Shown: positions 13,821 through 24,640, counted from the first letter of the stretch. The stretch: DNA of 64,000 bases from Sipunculus nudus (GCA_026874595.1 CM049306.1:94045642-94109641); one strand, 5' to 3'. A program made the numbers and translations. Notes: a model not told the origin generated them from the sequence alone.

Positions 13821-14238
13821 TAATATCATTAAACAAGTCATTATTGTTCAAGTTAACCAGTAAATTGTGAACATGAAAGCTACTGTCTTGTATAACTTAA
13901 GAGCAGAGTAGTGTATCTTAGCGTATAGATCTATATGTTTCACATGTGTAATGTATAGTGGAGTGAATAATAATCATATTCATTTTGGGGATCAAGAATT
14001 CAGGTTTACTGATACACAATGGCAAAACCTATATGCGCAGCTATTGAGAATATTTTCATTCTTTTATTCAGTTTCTAACCATATTATTAGCATTTAAAGG
14101 CACAGCTCGTTAGATTTATGTACAGCTCTGCTGCTCCTGCAGGTATCCTACTTTGCACCGTTTGTACTGTGAAAGTGCACTTACGTCAATTAGACATAAC
14201 TTTCAAGATGCTCGTTCTTTTCTACATTTTAGTCAATT

Positions 14239-14324
14239 GATTACTAAGTAGGTGATACTGGGACCTCTGATCGCTTGTTAGAAAAAAAGCGATCAGAGGT
14301 CCCAGTGTCACCTACTTGGTAATC
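14239..14324 (+). other. 38-bp inverted repeat hairpin
   Basis: Arms 14239-14276 and 14287-14324 enclose a 10-nt loop. The two mismatches are both T/C differences that become U:G pairs in a plus-strand RNA, so all 38 positions can pair in that transcript but not in the minus one. It lies about 420 bp downstream of the stop of the SAMD3-like ORF, in a position suiting a 3' UTR, and upstream of AATAAA near 14509. Confidence 0.7.
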
Positions 14325-14347
14325 CTTGATAAAGATGTTCCATATAT

Positions 14348-14830
14348 ATGTATTTCTCTGTTCGTCTGTATGCTTTCGCTTTAAATTACACCGATGTCAT
14401 TTTCTTGAGTTTTACATTTTCTCAACAATTCTTATATCTGTACGTGGATATTATTGTGAATTATATGAAAATTTGGAAGACGCTGGCCTGTAGTATAAGC
14501 CAATATTTAATAAATTATGAAGTCATAAACTATTGTGTTCCGAGTGTTCTGATGATCGTTAATTTGTTTGAAAGTTTCCATTGAGTTTTGCCCTGGGCCC
14601 TAATTTTATTATACATTGTACACTTGGCCATATACATTTTATTTGAGTAAAGTGACTATGCCAAGTTTTAAGGTCATTTTGCAAGCCTATTAAATGTCGT
14701 TTGCTTGAACGTTAGCACAGGAAAACAGTTTTTGGAAAGTACTACATTATATATGCCTAGATCACACATGTATTGTTCAGAAACACGTTGTTACATGTTA
14801 TGTATAAAGAAAATACAGTGTGTCCGTATT
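14348..14830. other. AT-rich interior of the CACTA-like element
   Basis: Contains a 78-codon unrecognised ORF and an AATAAA motif at about 14509 that could serve a plus-strand transcript. Nothing else identified. Confidence 0.35.
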
Positions 14831-15470
14831 ACTCCCTAACAAAAATAATAGTTAATTGTCAATCCAAAGAATTTGGCGGGGAGCACATCATTTTTATATC
14901 CGCAAAAACAACTATTATGTGTGAATGAATAACACAATCAGGTTATTATATCTATACAAACGGAATGGGTTAAGAACACCAACTTTTTGTTACTTTATCT
15001 CAAGTAATGTGTGAATGAAAAACACATATAGATTGTTAAATCTACACAAGTGGAATGAGTGAGGAACAAAATATTTTGTTCCTGCAACACAAGTAATGTG
15101 TGAATGAAAAACACAAGTAGATTGTTAAATCAACACAAGTGGAATGGGTGAGGAACACAATATTTTGTTCCTGCAACACAAGTAATGTGTGAAAGAATGA
15201 CACAAGTAGATTGTTAAATCAACACAAGTCAGTTGGGTCAGGAACACAAGACTTGTGTGCTTGTAACACAAGTAATGTGTTCATGCTTGACACAAATCTT
15301 GTGTTCTAACAACACAAATAAAGTGTGATTTCAACACAAGACTTGTGTTGACATTTGACTTAACACAAGTACTTGTGTTAACAGAACACAAGTTTGTGTC
15401 TTTCATATATTACACAAGTATTGTGTTGTAGGGAACACAAACTTGTGTTTGGCCAACACAAGTGTTTTTA
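14830..15470. repeat. Right subterminal array: 89-bp satellite with ~30-bp internal motif spacing
   Basis: Units starting TGTGTGAATGAA recur at about 14919, 15008, 15097 and 15186, and a variant starts at 15276, giving an 89-90 bp period. Each unit carries three AACACA(A)-type motifs about 30 bp apart, so a 30-bp subunit probably preceded the 89-bp unit. The last 200 bp pass into denser inverted pairs, such as AACACAAGACTTGTGTT, toward the terminus. Confidence 0.75.
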
Positions 15471-15475
15471 CAGTG

Positions 15476-16033
15476 TAGCATTTAAAAATATATATTTTCG
15501 GGGCACTTTTTTGTTTTTCTTACTTATTTTGTCTACATTGCTTGATACTCAGATGTATGAATATTGAAATATCCATGGTTATAGCTGTGACGTTATAATG
15601 GTAACTATAGAGAGAATCACAAAGTCATGACGGAAACTCAAAAAAGACGTGTTACATTATTTGCAAAAGAATCCTCCTGCCTGGAACGGAATGAATCAAT
15701 GTTAAAATGTTCTTGATCTTTTGACACTTCCCAATACTTTACCAAACATTGTTGTCCGGTTTACATACTGCTTTGGAACATTCGGTTGGTTTACATGGTT
15801 TCTATTCGCTGTATCAGAGCATTTTATTGTATTTCCACTTCCAGCGCTATAGGAGGTTCTGGAACCGTTTCCGAAGATTGAAGTCACTGAGCGAAAGTAG
15901 CCCTCAGATTGTTTCTTAACGTCCGCAGAGAAGTGTTTGATTTGCTGGTACGGAATATTTGCATGTTACACAGATTAAATATCGTTCGATCAAAGGTTCT
16001 GTTTGAATAGTGAACATATTGGTACATGAGGGT
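15476..16033. other. Unique ~550 bp in duplication unit 1
   Basis: No equivalent is seen in unit 2 between the corresponding blocks. No ORF or repeat was recognised. It is either an insertion in unit 1 or a deletion in unit 2. Confidence 0.4.
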
Positions 16034-16335
16034 TGTTGATTGATAATGTAATAATCATCTTATAATGTAACATTAACATATAATGTAATAAGAAATTAAC
16101 CGATAATGTAAAACAAACTGATAACGTTATAACAAATCAACTGATAATGTAATACCCAGCCGATAACGTAATAAAAAGTAACCTATAATGTAACACTAAC
16201 CAATAATGTAATATAAAATCAACCGATAATGTAACAACATTTGCTAACTGATAACGTCATACGAAATTACCCGAGAAGTAACAAAGTTCCCTAACCGTTA
16301 ATGTAAAACAAAATTAGCCGGTAATGTAGTAACAC
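16034..16335. repeat. GATAATGTAA short-motif array, unit 1 copy
   Basis: About 14 occurrences of (C/T)(C/T)GATAA(T/C)GTAA(T/C) variants are spaced 18-25 bp apart, separated by A-rich spacers. The array is duplicated at 20690-20987 with most variants preserved position by position. Confidence 0.75.
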
Positions 16336-16849
16336 CTTATCGAACCTGACCAGTCCCAAGAAGCCACTTTGAATCTAATGATAAAACCAATGTGTGAGAC
16401 CTTCCGCATGTTGCATCGACCTTGCAGTCCATTTACCTGCATTAGTTTGACCATAGATCTTCTGAGCTTTGGTGATCACCCCTTGTCCGTCCGAGCGGAA
16501 ATCGGTCCCTTCTCCGTCACACTTTTCATATCGTGTATTAAGATTATATAGCTAAACCTAGGACATCAGGACATTGCAGAAAGGTCCAGGCATACTGAAA
16601 TATCTGATCTAAAGGGAATTTTATTCATCAACAACCCAATGTTAAAACTGCACAATTGTGTCCTGCAACAGTTCCGATGCAATTGCCGGGCCAAGTTTCT
16701 CTATTTTTATACGCCCGTATATTACGAGACGTATTATGGTATACCCACTGTTCGCCTTCTGTCGGGCCGTCTGTTAACTTTTAGTGTTACCCGGGATAAC
16801 CGACGAGAAATATGATAGATTTAATAAAACTCAAAAGAAATGTTCATCA

Positions 16850-17300
16850 ATAAAATATCTCGCCTTAGCTCGATTTCCAACAAAATCAACGCATATTTAA
16901 TGAGGTCAAAGTTCACCGCACTTTTGAGCCATCGTGGTGACTTATCAACATCCTATGGCTTTTCATGAAACTCATTTTACATATTTACCAATAGATTTTC
17001 TCACCTCAATTAAATTCTCAGCAAATTCATGCATATTTATAGAGGTAAGATGCCAGCAGGCTGCTTTGTACAGCCAATTCGTGGTTTCACCATAACGTAC
17101 AAGGAATATAATGGATTTTGATAAAACTCAGCAGAAATATTAATCATTATATAATATCTCACCTATGTTCCATTTCCAGCAAAATCCATTCATATCTAAT
17201 GAGGTCAGAGGTCACTACACTTCGGTGGCATCACCTTGACTAACCTGAATTTCTTTGTCAGCAAACTCACACATATTTAATGAGGTCAGAGGTCACAAAA
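16850..17300. repeat. Diverged tandem repeat carrying DR1-type AGGTCA pairs
   Basis: Units contain the block CATATTTAATGAGGTCAGAG (or close variants). AGGTCA direct repeats with 1-bp spacing occur at 17202-17214 and 17283-17295 (AGGTCAGAGGTCA), and a variant AGGTCAAAGTTCA at 16903-16915. Unit 2 retains one at 21555-21567. These match DR1 nuclear-receptor half-site spacing. Confidence 0.55.
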
Positions 17301-17549
17301 TATGCAAGGGGCGCATTGCGACCTATATCCTCCGAGCTATAGGGCTTATGAGTACCCCTCAGAACAATTATATAAATTGCCAGGAACCGATCTTGTTTTG
17401 CGAAGGACTCACCCTGGCCTCTCTTTGTGAAGGTCATTCAAAAGCCCAGTAGTCACCGGTCGCTTCCTGCCAACGCAAGATTTCCAGTCCGAGCCTAAAA
17501 CCCCCCGCTGGAATCAGACTTTCACAGTGCCATGCTACGCTCTTTACAC

Positions 17550-18244
17550 AGCGCTTTACCTATAGGCCTACTATCTATATCGTAAGCGCTGTTTGTTATG
17601 ACCTCGTATCCTGAACTGCTACACCAGAGGAGATCACTTTATTATTGTCCAATCAGATGAGACCTTGTGCTGGAAGACGCAGCCAAGCAAGGAATACACG
17701 GAGCCAATGTTGTTCAAATCGTTTCGAGTGACAGCTCATCGCCCCGGTAACCGTCTGACCAGGCCACAGGCTCAGAGAGAATTGCCCAAGCCGTGGTTTA
17801 CGGCCTTGGGCACATAGGATGCCCGGCCGGTGAGCTGTAATTCAAACGAAACCTAACAACAAAGGCTGCGTGCACACCTCGCTGGCTGGTTTCAGTTCTG
17901 CAGAAAACAGATACATGGCTACGCTAACACAGTCATAATGTCATAATCGAATCGGTCGATGATGCGAGAATGTAGAGGGAGCAATTAAAATTCGACCATA
18001 AACTGTCATCAAGCGGCGCCTGAAGCGCAGCTATGGGCGGAGCCAGGATGGCTGTCGAGTGCTTGTTTATTGGCATCTGGTTAGCTGCTTGTCACATCAT
18101 ACGCACGTTTTTTTTCAGCGGACAACGAACCACCATCTGGTGTCTAAATATATCATATTATTAAACAGTCAAAGCAGGCAGCGCGAAAATCAGTTTCTTC
18201 TTTAGAAGCGCAAGATTTCCGCTGCCTTGGGAGCGTAAGTGCCA
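17550..18244. other. Unique segment in duplication unit 2 with a nested foldback
   Basis: About 700 bp separate blocks that are adjacent in unit 1. It is GC-richer than its surroundings. It contains a nested inverted repeat: the inner hairpin 17784-17811 (GCCCAAG..CCTTGGGC) sits inside outer arms near 17720-17746 and 17822-17853 that share GTTTCG, ACAGCTCA and CCGG. No ORF is recognised. Confidence 0.45.
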
Positions 18245-20689
18245 TTCCGTAACAAGGGTACTCCTAGTGGACGGCAGAGCAAGCACTGGCCCTAATTCCT
18301 ATCAGTTGGCGGCTAGAACATGGAGAATCACCCCCTGTCACAATTGAAAAGGAGTATTTGTTTGAAGACATAAGATTGTGATACAGATCTGTGATGTAGT
18401 CGAGTCCACACCATCCGAGTCCGAGTGGAACCCGAGTTCGAGTGCAAGTCCGAGAAATTCTCTTTATAAAAGAAATTTATTATGGAACGGTAAAATTGAC
18501 ACATGACTTTTACAATAAGGTTAAAATACATTGTTTCTTAAGGGGGATCCTATCCCTTGTAAACAATTTATCAAAATATGTTCATTTATTTTTGCACTAA
18601 GTGGTTAACAGTCAAATCCACCGACCGACCGACGAACCAAGAAGGAAACATTATACCTCCACCTCCCGTTTTCTGTGAAGATTATATGCCAGCGTGTTGG
18701 GTTTACGGGGTTACCAAGACTGATATGATACTGATTAGGCTCTTTGGAAGACAATAAACCAAGGCGACTTTACGAATGTCAGATATACGTACCCAATGTT
18801 TAGTGTTCCATGTCTCAATTTTCTCTTGGACGGCCACAGGGCGATGGTCCAGGAAAGGCTTGAATATAGATTATGGAGTCCGGACACTCGGGCTGCCTTT
18901 GTTACTCAGATTATATGATTTAAACTTGATTTGGATGGATTTATTTTCAAAACTACCAATGGGCCACTTCACCTTTTGGACCTAGAAATCCATTGAGTCC
19001 TAGACTCGCTTGTGTGGGTCCGTTCAGACAGGCTCAGGTCACAGACAAATATGTTTACATCTGGTATGACAGTAAAATCATCCACCTGATTTTTGGTTAA
19101 TAAGTGTACATTCCATTCACATAAATTTAATCATTTTCATGGTAACTTTCTTCCGCCTCTCTTAAACATTTCGGCCATCTGACAATAGGTTCTCTTAACA
19201 GAGTACCATTACATCTTTTATAGAAGACCGCACTATATGGCTTAGCCTAAGTAGTAAGCCTCCCAGTAAGGCTTACTAACACTCTGTATAAAATATTGGT
19301 GTGCAAGCGGGGACACAGATTTTTAAATAATTACATACTAAGATTAAAAGAAACAAACGTGGGTCTTAACCTTGGTGTGTGAACCATTTTTGATTGGTTA
19401 AAACAAGAAAATGTGCAAGTAGCTACCAGCTTCGTTTGGAGCCATTATTATTCTGTTTTAGTCACTAGATGGCACTGTTTTAGGGACCAGGCAGTAAATC
19501 TTTTTTTTTTTATTTCCGTTATGAATGAGCCTGAAACCCAAATGCCAGTCAGAAGAAGGACTTTGAAAACTGGCTGCTCTCTGTGTCCTTGACCCTTAAG
19601 CAATATTTCATGTTTGGTTAGAAACTTGTTGGCATCGCTTCCTAAATTTGCACCAGGATTATATGTTCATTTTCTTATCTGAGCAAGAAAATAATTAAGT
19701 AGTCTTAGTTAAGGATTTGTCAGCTAGATTATGCTTGGTTATGTGGCCATAGGAGGGACATTTAGTAATATCAGACAGGGCACCACTAGAATGCATGCAA
19801 CGCTCTCTGTCCCTGTATGGACACTGCATCTATATTAAGGCTCTATGAGGGTGCAAATTTTTATGTCATTTTTAACATCACCTCATGGCCTATGAGTACG
19901 CTGTCACTTAAAATAAATCAGACCAATCGTTAGAGATGTTTTTGTACTTTCTAACTATACCTTACATGGACGAGAAACATTCCGTTTTAACTCAGCATAT
20001 TGGTAAATCTCCCTGTATGTTTGTTGACTTTCTAATCCGCATGAACACAATGGTCGGCACTGGTTGCTGGACGATAGATAACTTGTACGCCACAGAGCGA
20101 TTGACCTGTTACCATAGAGACAGATTGACACTTTGTGCACTTTGGTTTTTGAGCTCACATATATTCTTTTGTATCAATCCATCCCTCGTAGCCTAATGTT
20201 AAGCTCACCGAATGTTTACTACGGTATTGATGCAAAAGGACGGATGGCGGTTAGAGTGCATTCTCGCCTATGACTTGTGTGAAGACTCAGGTACAGTCTT
20301 ACCAGTCTATAGAGCCGTGTATTCACGTCTAGAAGAACCCCGTTCTTCACCTAGTACTTAATATTAACCGAGGGGAGCTCCCCGTGATCATAAAGCGATA
20401 AAGCTTGCGCTACCACATTGCCATTTTGTCCAAAACCGAAATGGAATTCTGTAGATTCTACGTTTACCTCCCCATTATACGTATTAAAAATGCCATGCAG
20501 AACCGAATATATCAAGCGTCAGGTAACTGCTGGCATTGTGATTCCGGTTGAATATACTCAATGTATATTCCGTGATTCCGTTGAATATACTCAATGCATT
20601 AAAATGGTAGAACTATGCCAGAAAACTGGTCATCTGAATTCTGTAAATAAGGCCATCAATGGTTACGGTAAACAAGAGGGCTGTTACAA

Positions 20690-20987
20690 ATGAAAATGTA
20701 ATAATCATCTTATAATGTAACATCACTCGATAATGTAATAAGAAATATACCGATAATGTAGCACAAACTGATAACGTTTTAACAAATCAACTGATAATGT
20801 AATACCCAACTGAAAATGTAATAAAAAATAACCGATAATGTAACACTAACCAATAATGTAATATAAAATCAACCGATAATGTAACAACATTTGCTAACTG
20901 ATAACGTCGTACGAAATTACCCGAGAATGTAACAAAGTTCCCTAACCGTTAATGTAAAACAAAATTAGCCGGTAATGTAGTAACACT
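20690..20987. repeat. GATAATGTAA short-motif array, unit 2 copy
   Basis: Same motif order as the unit 1 array, including the distinctive GATAACGTC and GGTAATGTAG variants, showing that it was copied as a block rather than expanded independently. Confidence 0.75.
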
Positions 20988-21659
20988 TTATCGAACCTGA
21001 CCAGTCCTTAGAAGCCATTTTGAATCCTATTATAACCCAATGTGTGAGACCTTCCGAATGTTGCATGGCCCTAACAGTCCATTACCTGCATTAGTTTTGA
21101 CCATAGATCATCTGAGCTTTGGTGATCACCCCTTGTCCGTCCGAGCAGAAATCGGTCACTTCTCCGTCACACTTTTCATATCGTGTATTAAGATTATATA
21201 GCTAAACTTAGGACATCAGGACATTTCAGAAAGGTCCAGGCAAACTGAAATATCTGATCTGAAATATGAATTTCATTCATCAACATCCCAAATGTTAAAA
21301 CTGCACAATTGTTGCTGCAACAGTTCTGAAGAAATGGTTGGGCCGATTTCTCCATTTTTATAAGCCAGTCTATGACGGGACGTATTATGGTATACCGACT
21401 GTTCGCCTTCTGTCGGGCCGTCAGTTAACTTTTAGTGTGACCCACGATAATATACGAGGAATATGATGGATTTAAATAAAAATCAAAAGAAATGTTCATC
21501 AATAAAATATCTCGCCTAAGTTTGATTTCCAGCAAAATCCATGCATATTTAATGAGGTCAGAGGTCACCGCATTTTGGAGCCATCGTGGTGACTTATCAA
21601 ACATCCTATAGCTTTTCATGAAACTCATTAAACATATTTACCAATAGAGTTTCTCACCA

Positions 21660-23095
21660 TGCAGGATGCATTTTTTTTTGCAGCCAAGAACATTGATATA
21701 AGTATCTTTAAGTACTAAATCCACACACAAATATGCAAAGCACGATGAATATAGTTCAAGGTGATTTGATTTTTTTGTATGCATGCAAGATTTTTTCCTA
21801 ATGACCAACTTTGATATTAACTAAGACATTTCTATAGTCTAACGTTTACAATTTGTACCCTGTTGTTAAATGACCAGTCATAATAGAGTACAAACAAAAC
21901 AACCAACAATGCGTTAAAATGAAGCAAATATATTATTATTATACGGGAATTCATGAGTTTCTTTTGAGTATTTCATATATTTCTAAATAAACTTTAATCC
22001 CAATTCATTATATTAATCATAATTTATTATAGAATATTATACAGACACTCAATTCATCCGATGTGTTAGCCTGGGGTTGTAATAGAAAAGTAAAAAGCTA
22101 TTATTCTATTACTTTGGGTACTATAACCATTACTAGTTCAAATTTCTTTTCCACCAATAGCAATATTACTCTTACTAACTTTGAATACCTGTAATATTCT
22201 ATTTATATTACGCATTTCTATTGCCTCATTCCTTGTTGTAATATGCCACTGACGTAACTGTTGTAAATACTCATAAATTATTTCACATGATGAATGACAT
22301 GGTCAGTCTGTCAGATGTTGTTTTATACTATTTTCACATATACCAGTTGTCATTAAATATCTTCATTAGGATACAGCCACATATTATTTATAAGTTGATA
22401 TTATATGAATAATAACATATGGTTATTATTTATTTTTGTTATTATAATTGTTATCATTGTTATTTTTATATGATTACATATAGTTAACTTATGGTAATGT
22501 TCTTTATACAATGTCAATGAGATTTACTTTAACAATATAACTTATACATATTGACTTTTATATAACTTTTTATGTTGCTGTTTCTGAACTTTCCCACCAC
22601 TTTTTTTAATTTGCATAATACAACATTATGTAAACTGAATGTCTTGTTCTTGCTATAAGAAATATATTTTTGAGAACATACCGGATCAGATTTTCCTTCA
22701 ATGCAAACCCTCTACTTTAATAAGTTAATGCTCTGATATATTTCAACTGTATACGGCCTGTTTATATGCCCTAGCGTTTTCATTTCGCCTCAGTATTTTG
22801 ATTAAGCATAACACAACGTTGTATATATTTTTATTTTGTCCTAGGTTTTCATTAATAAAATATTTTTAACTTTCTGAGAATATATTTAATTTAATAACAT
22901 CATTAAACAAGTTGGTTACAAAAGGTACTCATTAAAGTACTCATGAGTACATTTTGAGTACTCAGTACTCGTACTCGAGTACTTTAAAAGTACTCGGACC
23001 AAATTCTGGTATATAATTTGTCCTTTAATAATCTTTTAAATTTATTGTAGTTTGCATAATTGATCTTAAACGATTTTGTCTGTTTACTTAAGTGT
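21660..23095. other. Very AT-rich non-coding segment
   Basis: No ORF of note. Near 22925-22990 it contains a cluster of GTACTC/GAGTAC motifs. It lies between the end of duplication unit 2 and an inverted remnant of the unit's array at 23096-23147. Confidence 0.4.
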
Positions 23096-23147
23096 TAATA
23101 CGTTATCGGTTAATTTTTATTTACATTAACGGTTAGGGATTTGTTAC
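23096..23147 (-). repeat. Inverted remnant of the duplicated block
   Basis: The reverse complement reads GTAACAAAT, CCCTAACCGTTAATGTAAA and AACCGATAACGTA. This corresponds to the end of the GATAATGTAA arrays (about 16278-16330 and 20930-20980). Only ~50 bp align. Confidence 0.5.
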
Positions 23148-23156
23148 AGTATTCTG

Positions 23157-23343
23157 ATTCTGTATCAGTCTGTATGGCGGAATTATATCATCAGAACTGA
23201 CCGGCAGACCAATCCGTTTTTTTACCGACCAAGGTTTTGTGAGCATGAGTATAAATACAACCAGTGGAGAGGAGCTGGGACTTAGCAGAGTTATTGGACC
23301 TTTTCTTGGCCTCAACAGAGGAGACACAGTTAAAGCGACATAA
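23157..23343 (+). other. Possible beta-sandwich exon fragment (C1q/TNF-like?), unproven
   Basis: An open stretch of ~61 codons is closed by TGA and TAA, with a candidate acceptor (CTGATTCTGTATCAG) at its start. The translation contains TGRPIRFFTDQGFVSMSI and ends VIGPFLGLNRGDTVKAT. The final block resembles the L.L..GD.V strand of C1q/TNF-like domains. Its length is within chance expectation, and no flanking domain exon was found, so this is a weak call. Confidence 0.2.
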
Positions 23344-23349
23344 ATCTGT

Positions 23350-24190
23350 GGGTTCTAATTTTAGGTCAGTTTCAGTAGAGAGCCATAGGAGCTTTTACTT
23401 TGGGTGGTCATGGCAACGGTACCAAGTTCTAAGATACAGGTGGCATCTTCAGCACAATGGGTTTATAAAAGGACACAGAAAGCGGTACTGCTGCTGTTTC
23501 ATTGGGCCATTCAACATCTGTGACCTCATAGTGTATAAAAAAACTAACTCTCACTTATGCTCCCCCCAGAGTAGCTCACCATAAAATTATATGTACATCT
23601 TTGATCATGGACGAAATTTCCACATAATGTTTAAAGTTTTTACCTCCTGCAACACAGAAAACCCGAGTTAAGTCACTACATTTTGGATGTAGTACGCTCA
23701 CAAACGAGTGGGTCCTGAATATTGAACATATTAGCTGTGGCGCTCATCTGAGAATCCTAACCACTTCTCCCGAGATCAATAAGACCTGGAATGTCGATTA
23801 TATCACGGAGGATAAGTAAAAATCAACCACCTTCTCTTTCCTCGGATAGTTTCGATGAAAGCAGTCAAATGAATCTACACTCAGTGACCCGGAAGCGGAA
23901 GTCAAGGAGTGAAATCCATTTAGTTTGCTTTCATGACTCGTTAGTCGACATGATTCACGCGACTAGGGACGGTCACAATTCACCAATGTGCCGAATTACG
24001 GTTCTACTACACATTTGTCATTCACGAGGTCTCGAGGATTCGTCGAGGATGATTTTTCTTAACAGTCCAGCTTTCCTAGATCAATACTTCTGGTGTCATC
24101 TCTTTTATGACGGTGCCAATAGCATGGTACCCGTCACACAAATATCAGCCTTTTCCTTCTTCATCAAGCAATGTCCTTAATTCTCATCTT
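23350..24190 (+). other. Unassigned DNA with a 129-codon ORF (23791-24180)
   Basis: The ORF starts at ATG 23791 and ends in TAA. It is Ser/His-rich and has no recognisable domain, signal peptide or membrane segment. One ORF of this length is expected by chance in 64 kb of AT-rich DNA read in six frames. Confidence 0.15.
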
Positions 24191-24192
24191 AA

Positions 24193-24289
24193 GACCAGTA
24201 TCTAATATATATATATATAGAGAGAGATATAGAGAGACAGAGAGAGAGATGTATGAACAGCAATGCTGTTTCATTGTATACATGTAAAT

Positions 24290-24352
<63 letters not shown>
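24193..24352. repeat. (TA)n / (GA)n / (CA)n microsatellite cluster
   Basis: Mixed simple repeats: a short TA/GA tract (24205-24250), then (CA)n near 24292-24305 and (TA)n at about 24306-24352. Confidence 0.9.
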
Positions 24353-24357
<5 letters not shown>

Positions 24358-24483
24358 AGTGTAGCCGTGTTAGTCTCTCAATGAAGAAAGTTCCTTTTCA
24401 AAGTCACTTGCTGCCTGATGTAGGAGGTCTAAGCTTCGAAAGCTCGTGAACAAAATAAACAGTCTACACTTAGGAGTCTTCAT

Positions 24484-24484
<1 letters not shown>
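24353..24484 (+). mobile_element. Penelope-like element 3' fragment between TA tracts
   Basis: Contains GTAGCCGTGTTAGTCT, CTGATGTAGGAGGTCT, then AAGCTTCGAAAGCTCGTG and AATAAACAGTCTACACTTAG. This block order (GTAGCCGTGTTAGTCT ... CTGATGAAG ... CGAAAGCTT ... AATAAA) is recalled from Penelope/Neptune-type retroelement ends in vertebrates. CTGATG and CGAAA are also the two core boxes of a hammerhead ribozyme. Both flanks are TA microsatellites, a known insertion context for such elements. Confidence 0.4.
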
Positions 24485-24547
<63 letters not shown>

Positions 24548-24592
24548 TATAACAAAACATCACTGCTCATTTTAAATACAAATTTATATTGT

Positions 24593-24632
<40 letters not shown>

Positions 24633-24640
24633 TGTGTGTG
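24485..24640. repeat. (TA)n and (GA)n microsatellites
   Basis: (TA)n at about 24486-24540 and (GA)n at 24597-24630, followed by a short (TG)n. The overlapping ORF is a translation of the repeats. Confidence 0.9.

Larger units (their letters stand above)
12172..15475. mobile_element. CACTA/EnSpm-like DNA transposon, 3.3 kb
   Basis: The left end reads CACTATAAAAACACTTG and the right end, inverted, CACTGTAAAAACACTTG. TA lies outside both ends (12170-12171 and 15476-15477), compatible with a 2-bp target duplication. Subterminal DNA is packed with AACACAAG / CTTGTGTT motifs, often as palindromes, over ~130 bp on the left and ~600 bp on the right. CACT termini with dense short subterminal motifs in both orientations are the hallmark of CACTA elements, where they bind the transposase complex. 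No transposase ORF is visible, so it is probably non-autonomous. It contains a spliced-looking gene fragment (13503-13820). A TA-targeting superfamily other than CACTA is the main alternative. Confidence 0.65.
9370..17379. repeat. Tandem segmental duplication, unit 1
   Basis: Blocks in this interval recur in the same order and orientation in unit 2. About 9370-9545 matches 17380-17550. About 9545-11838 matches 18245-20546. The block with GAATATACTCAATGCATT and GCCAGAAAACTGGTCATC (12090-12165) recurs at 20575-20655. 16034-16990 matches 20690-21640. Unit 1 is longer because it carries a GGGGCGGATCC element, the CACTA-like element and about 550 bp unique to it. No long ORF is conserved between the units. 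Confidence 0.75.
17380..21660. repeat. Tandem segmental duplication, unit 2
   Basis: Second copy of the duplicated segment, lacking the insertions present in unit 1 but with about 700 bp of its own between 17550 and 18245. Similarity ends near 21660, where unit 1 continues into AGGTCA-bearing repeats. Small indels and substitutions across the copies indicate an old duplication. Confidence 0.75.

Noticed and set aside
14830-15470. CRISPR-like array (89-bp repeats)
   Set aside because: The units are head-to-tail satellite copies without unique spacers, lie inside transposon ends, and the DNA is eukaryotic.
23791-24180. 129-codon ORF as a gene
   Set aside because: No motifs, and an ORF of this length is expected about once by chance in this much AT-rich sequence.
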